Assembly: GCA_022570795.1 (NCBI GenBank)
Contig: JAKUDP010000017.1
Location: 248,001 to 312,000, forward strand
DNA: 64,000 bases
Direction of reading: 5' to 3'
Origin: Sphaerulina vaccinii
Lineage: Eukaryota > Ascomycota > Dothideomycetes > Mycosphaerellales > Mycosphaerellaceae
Part shown: positions 62,512 through 64,000 of the stretch, in pieces
Position numbering within the stretch: position 1 is the stretch's first letter
How the letters are laid out: the number at the start of each line of letters is the position of its first letter
Position numbers and translations under genes: made by a program
Notes under the pieces: model-generated
The model's input: only the letters and a program-made list of their open reading frames with translations
What the model was told of the DNA's origin: nothing
The model's database searches: none

Positions 62512-64000
62512 ATGTCGATATCCGAGAAGAAGGCCTCGATTGTCGACATCCCAGATACAGAAGCCGGACATGTAGCAGCTGAAGTACTGCTCGACAAGAA
62601 TGGCTTCAAATTGTTTCCTATACCAGTGCGAGGCGATGTCCTGGATCCTCTTAATTGGTCTTCGGTCCAGAAACATGGTATTCTTGCGATTGTGATGGCG
62701 TTGTGAGTCTACCAATACTCACGACATGTGTTCGAAAGCCTAGCAGATCGATCGAGCTAACCTGTAATGAATGCTGTAAACAGATACTTCATGTTCACCT
62801 ACATAACCACAACAACCGTCCCCTCCTTCGTCGAACTTCAGACACAATTCGATGCAACCCTCGAACAAATCAATTGGACTCTCGCAATCCCCGCTCTAGG
62901 CCTGGCAGTCGGTCCTCTAATCTGGTCCAGTCCAGCAGACATAATCGGGCGTCGACCAATAATGATCGGAGGCACAATAATGGCCATAGCAGCCACAATC
63001 GGAGCAGCAAAAGCTAGTGACTATGGAGGATACATGGCTGCAAGATTCTTCCAAGGGTTGGGAGTTTCACCTGCTGCGACAGTCGGATTGGCAATCATCA
63101 ATGATCTGTTCTTTGAACATGAGCGTGGACAGAAAGTTGGACTGTGGGTGTTGGCTATTGATCTCGGCCTGCTCTTTGGTCCGCTGATTGGAGGATTCAT
63201 GGATCTGGTTTCTTCGGCTTGGATACAGTGGCTTACTGCTATCTTGTTGGGAGCGATTCTGTTTGCTGAAGTCGTCTTCATGCCGGAAACACTGTATCCG
63301 CGAGATCTGATGCTGTCGAGGGCTGCGAACGTGGCGGAGAAGATGCCAGCCGCTCGAGGAGACGTTAAGAGGACAAAAGGCTTGCCATATGTGAACGTGG
63401 CACCTCTGCCGGGCATGAAGCACCCGAAAGTCTGGGACACTTTGGTACGATTCGGAAAGATGTTCAAGTACGCGGTGGTTCCGATTGCAATCTTCACGTA
63501 CTGCTTCGGGTGGTACTGGTGGGTGCTGTCGGTCATTACGCTGATTCCAGTGGCGTATGCGACATCCTCTCCGCAGATTCAAGGGTGAGTCCTGTCCAGC
63601 GAGTCCTGGAATATGGGGGCTAACGTGTTACTGCAGGCTGTTCTTCATTGGATTGATCATCGGCACTCTCTTCTCCGAGATCTTCTTCTCTGGTCGTCTG
63701 AGTGACTGGCTTGTCGTAAAGCTTGCTGCACGATCCGGCTCGAGTAAGACTCCAGAAATGCGAATATGGCTGCTTTACCCTGCAGCGATCCTGACCTCGG
63801 TGGGTTTGATCATATGGGGCGTCTCGATTGATCGTAACTATCACTGGATCGTTGGCCAGATCGCCTTCGCACTGTGTAAGACTGTCCCACCCCCGTAATT
63901 TGCAACAACCAGCTAACAATGTGATCCAGTCGGAGCCGGAATCCAGATGGGCAATTCAGCTGTCGCAGCATACGTTCTGGATGCGTATCCTCTGCAGAGC
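62512..64000 (+). CDS. MFS transporter, DHA1 (drug/polyamine:H+) type, cut by right edge
   Basis: Exons 62512-62702, 62784-63584, 63637-63875 and 63930 onward; introns of 81, 52 and 54 nt. About 430 residues are visible and the frame is open at the window end. The N-terminal DVLDPLNWSSVQKHGIL matches the DPxNWS-x-x-K entry of DHA1 transporters. Helix and loop motifs follow: WTLAIPALGLAVGPLIWSSP, DIIGRRPIMIGGT (the MFS motif A region), and RFFQGLGVSPAATVGLAIIN with the DHA1 motif C region GLLFGPLIGGFM. The central loop has FMPETLYPRD. It is a plasma-membrane exporter of unknown substrate. Confidence 0.9.

Noticed and set aside
1..64000. CRISPR arrays, insertion sequences, transposase or reverse transcriptase genes
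   Set aside because: None seen on either strand; expected for CRISPR in a fungus, and no intact transposon domain was recognised.

Overview
The window is nuclear DNA from a filamentous ascomycete (Pezizomycotina). Gene content and the fast-evolving LPAELRNEIY-type family suggest a Dothideomycete such as a Mycosphaerella relative, but this is an inference. The reasons are many short GT-AG introns (mostly 47-66 nt) with CTGAC/CTGAT-like branch sites, genes on both strands without operons, a Zn2Cys6 regulator, and single-copy eukaryotic genes (MCM6, DDB1, IDI1, RPC5/RPC37, URB1/NPA1). I rebuilt exon structures by hand; for each intact multi-exon model the joined exon lengths are a multiple of three.

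Region 1 (1-16.4 kb) is accessory metabolism: a P450 cut by the left edge, a sugar-porter MFS transporter, an SDR, an FAD monooxygenase, a BBE-type FAD-linked oxidase, a Zn2Cys6 regulator, a nitrilase and an MFS transporter. It resembles the tailoring part of a secondary-metabolite or catabolic cluster, but no backbone enzyme lies in the window. Part of it looks decayed: the nitrilase carries an in-frame TAG at its first splice junction, and the MFS gene next to it has at least four frameshifts.

Region 2 (16.4-25.5 kb) has a MATE transporter, a small hypothetical gene, three related F-box-like genes, and then the most unusual object here. This is a tandem set of four tRNA-like pol III units (24,637-25,461) with acceptor, D and mostly T arms, A- and B-box matches and T-run terminators, but with a multi-hairpin insert where the anticodon loop should be.

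Region 3 (25.8-38.5 kb) has FAD synthase, a membrane acyltransferase, an aldehyde dehydrogenase, a 3' relic of an amino-acid/choline permease, a sugar transporter broken by an apparent 10-nt deletion, and a class III CoA-transferase.

Region 4 (38.6-58.6 kb) is the conserved core: inositol polyphosphate kinase, URB1/NPA1, a divergent 99-nt tandem repeat with no indels, a disordered nuclear-like protein with a possible lost C-terminal extension, isopentenyl-diphosphate isomerase, MCM6, RPC5/RPC37 and DDB1. Region 5 (58.6-64 kb) is sparse, with a small low-complexity protein and a DHA1-type MFS transporter that runs off the right edge.
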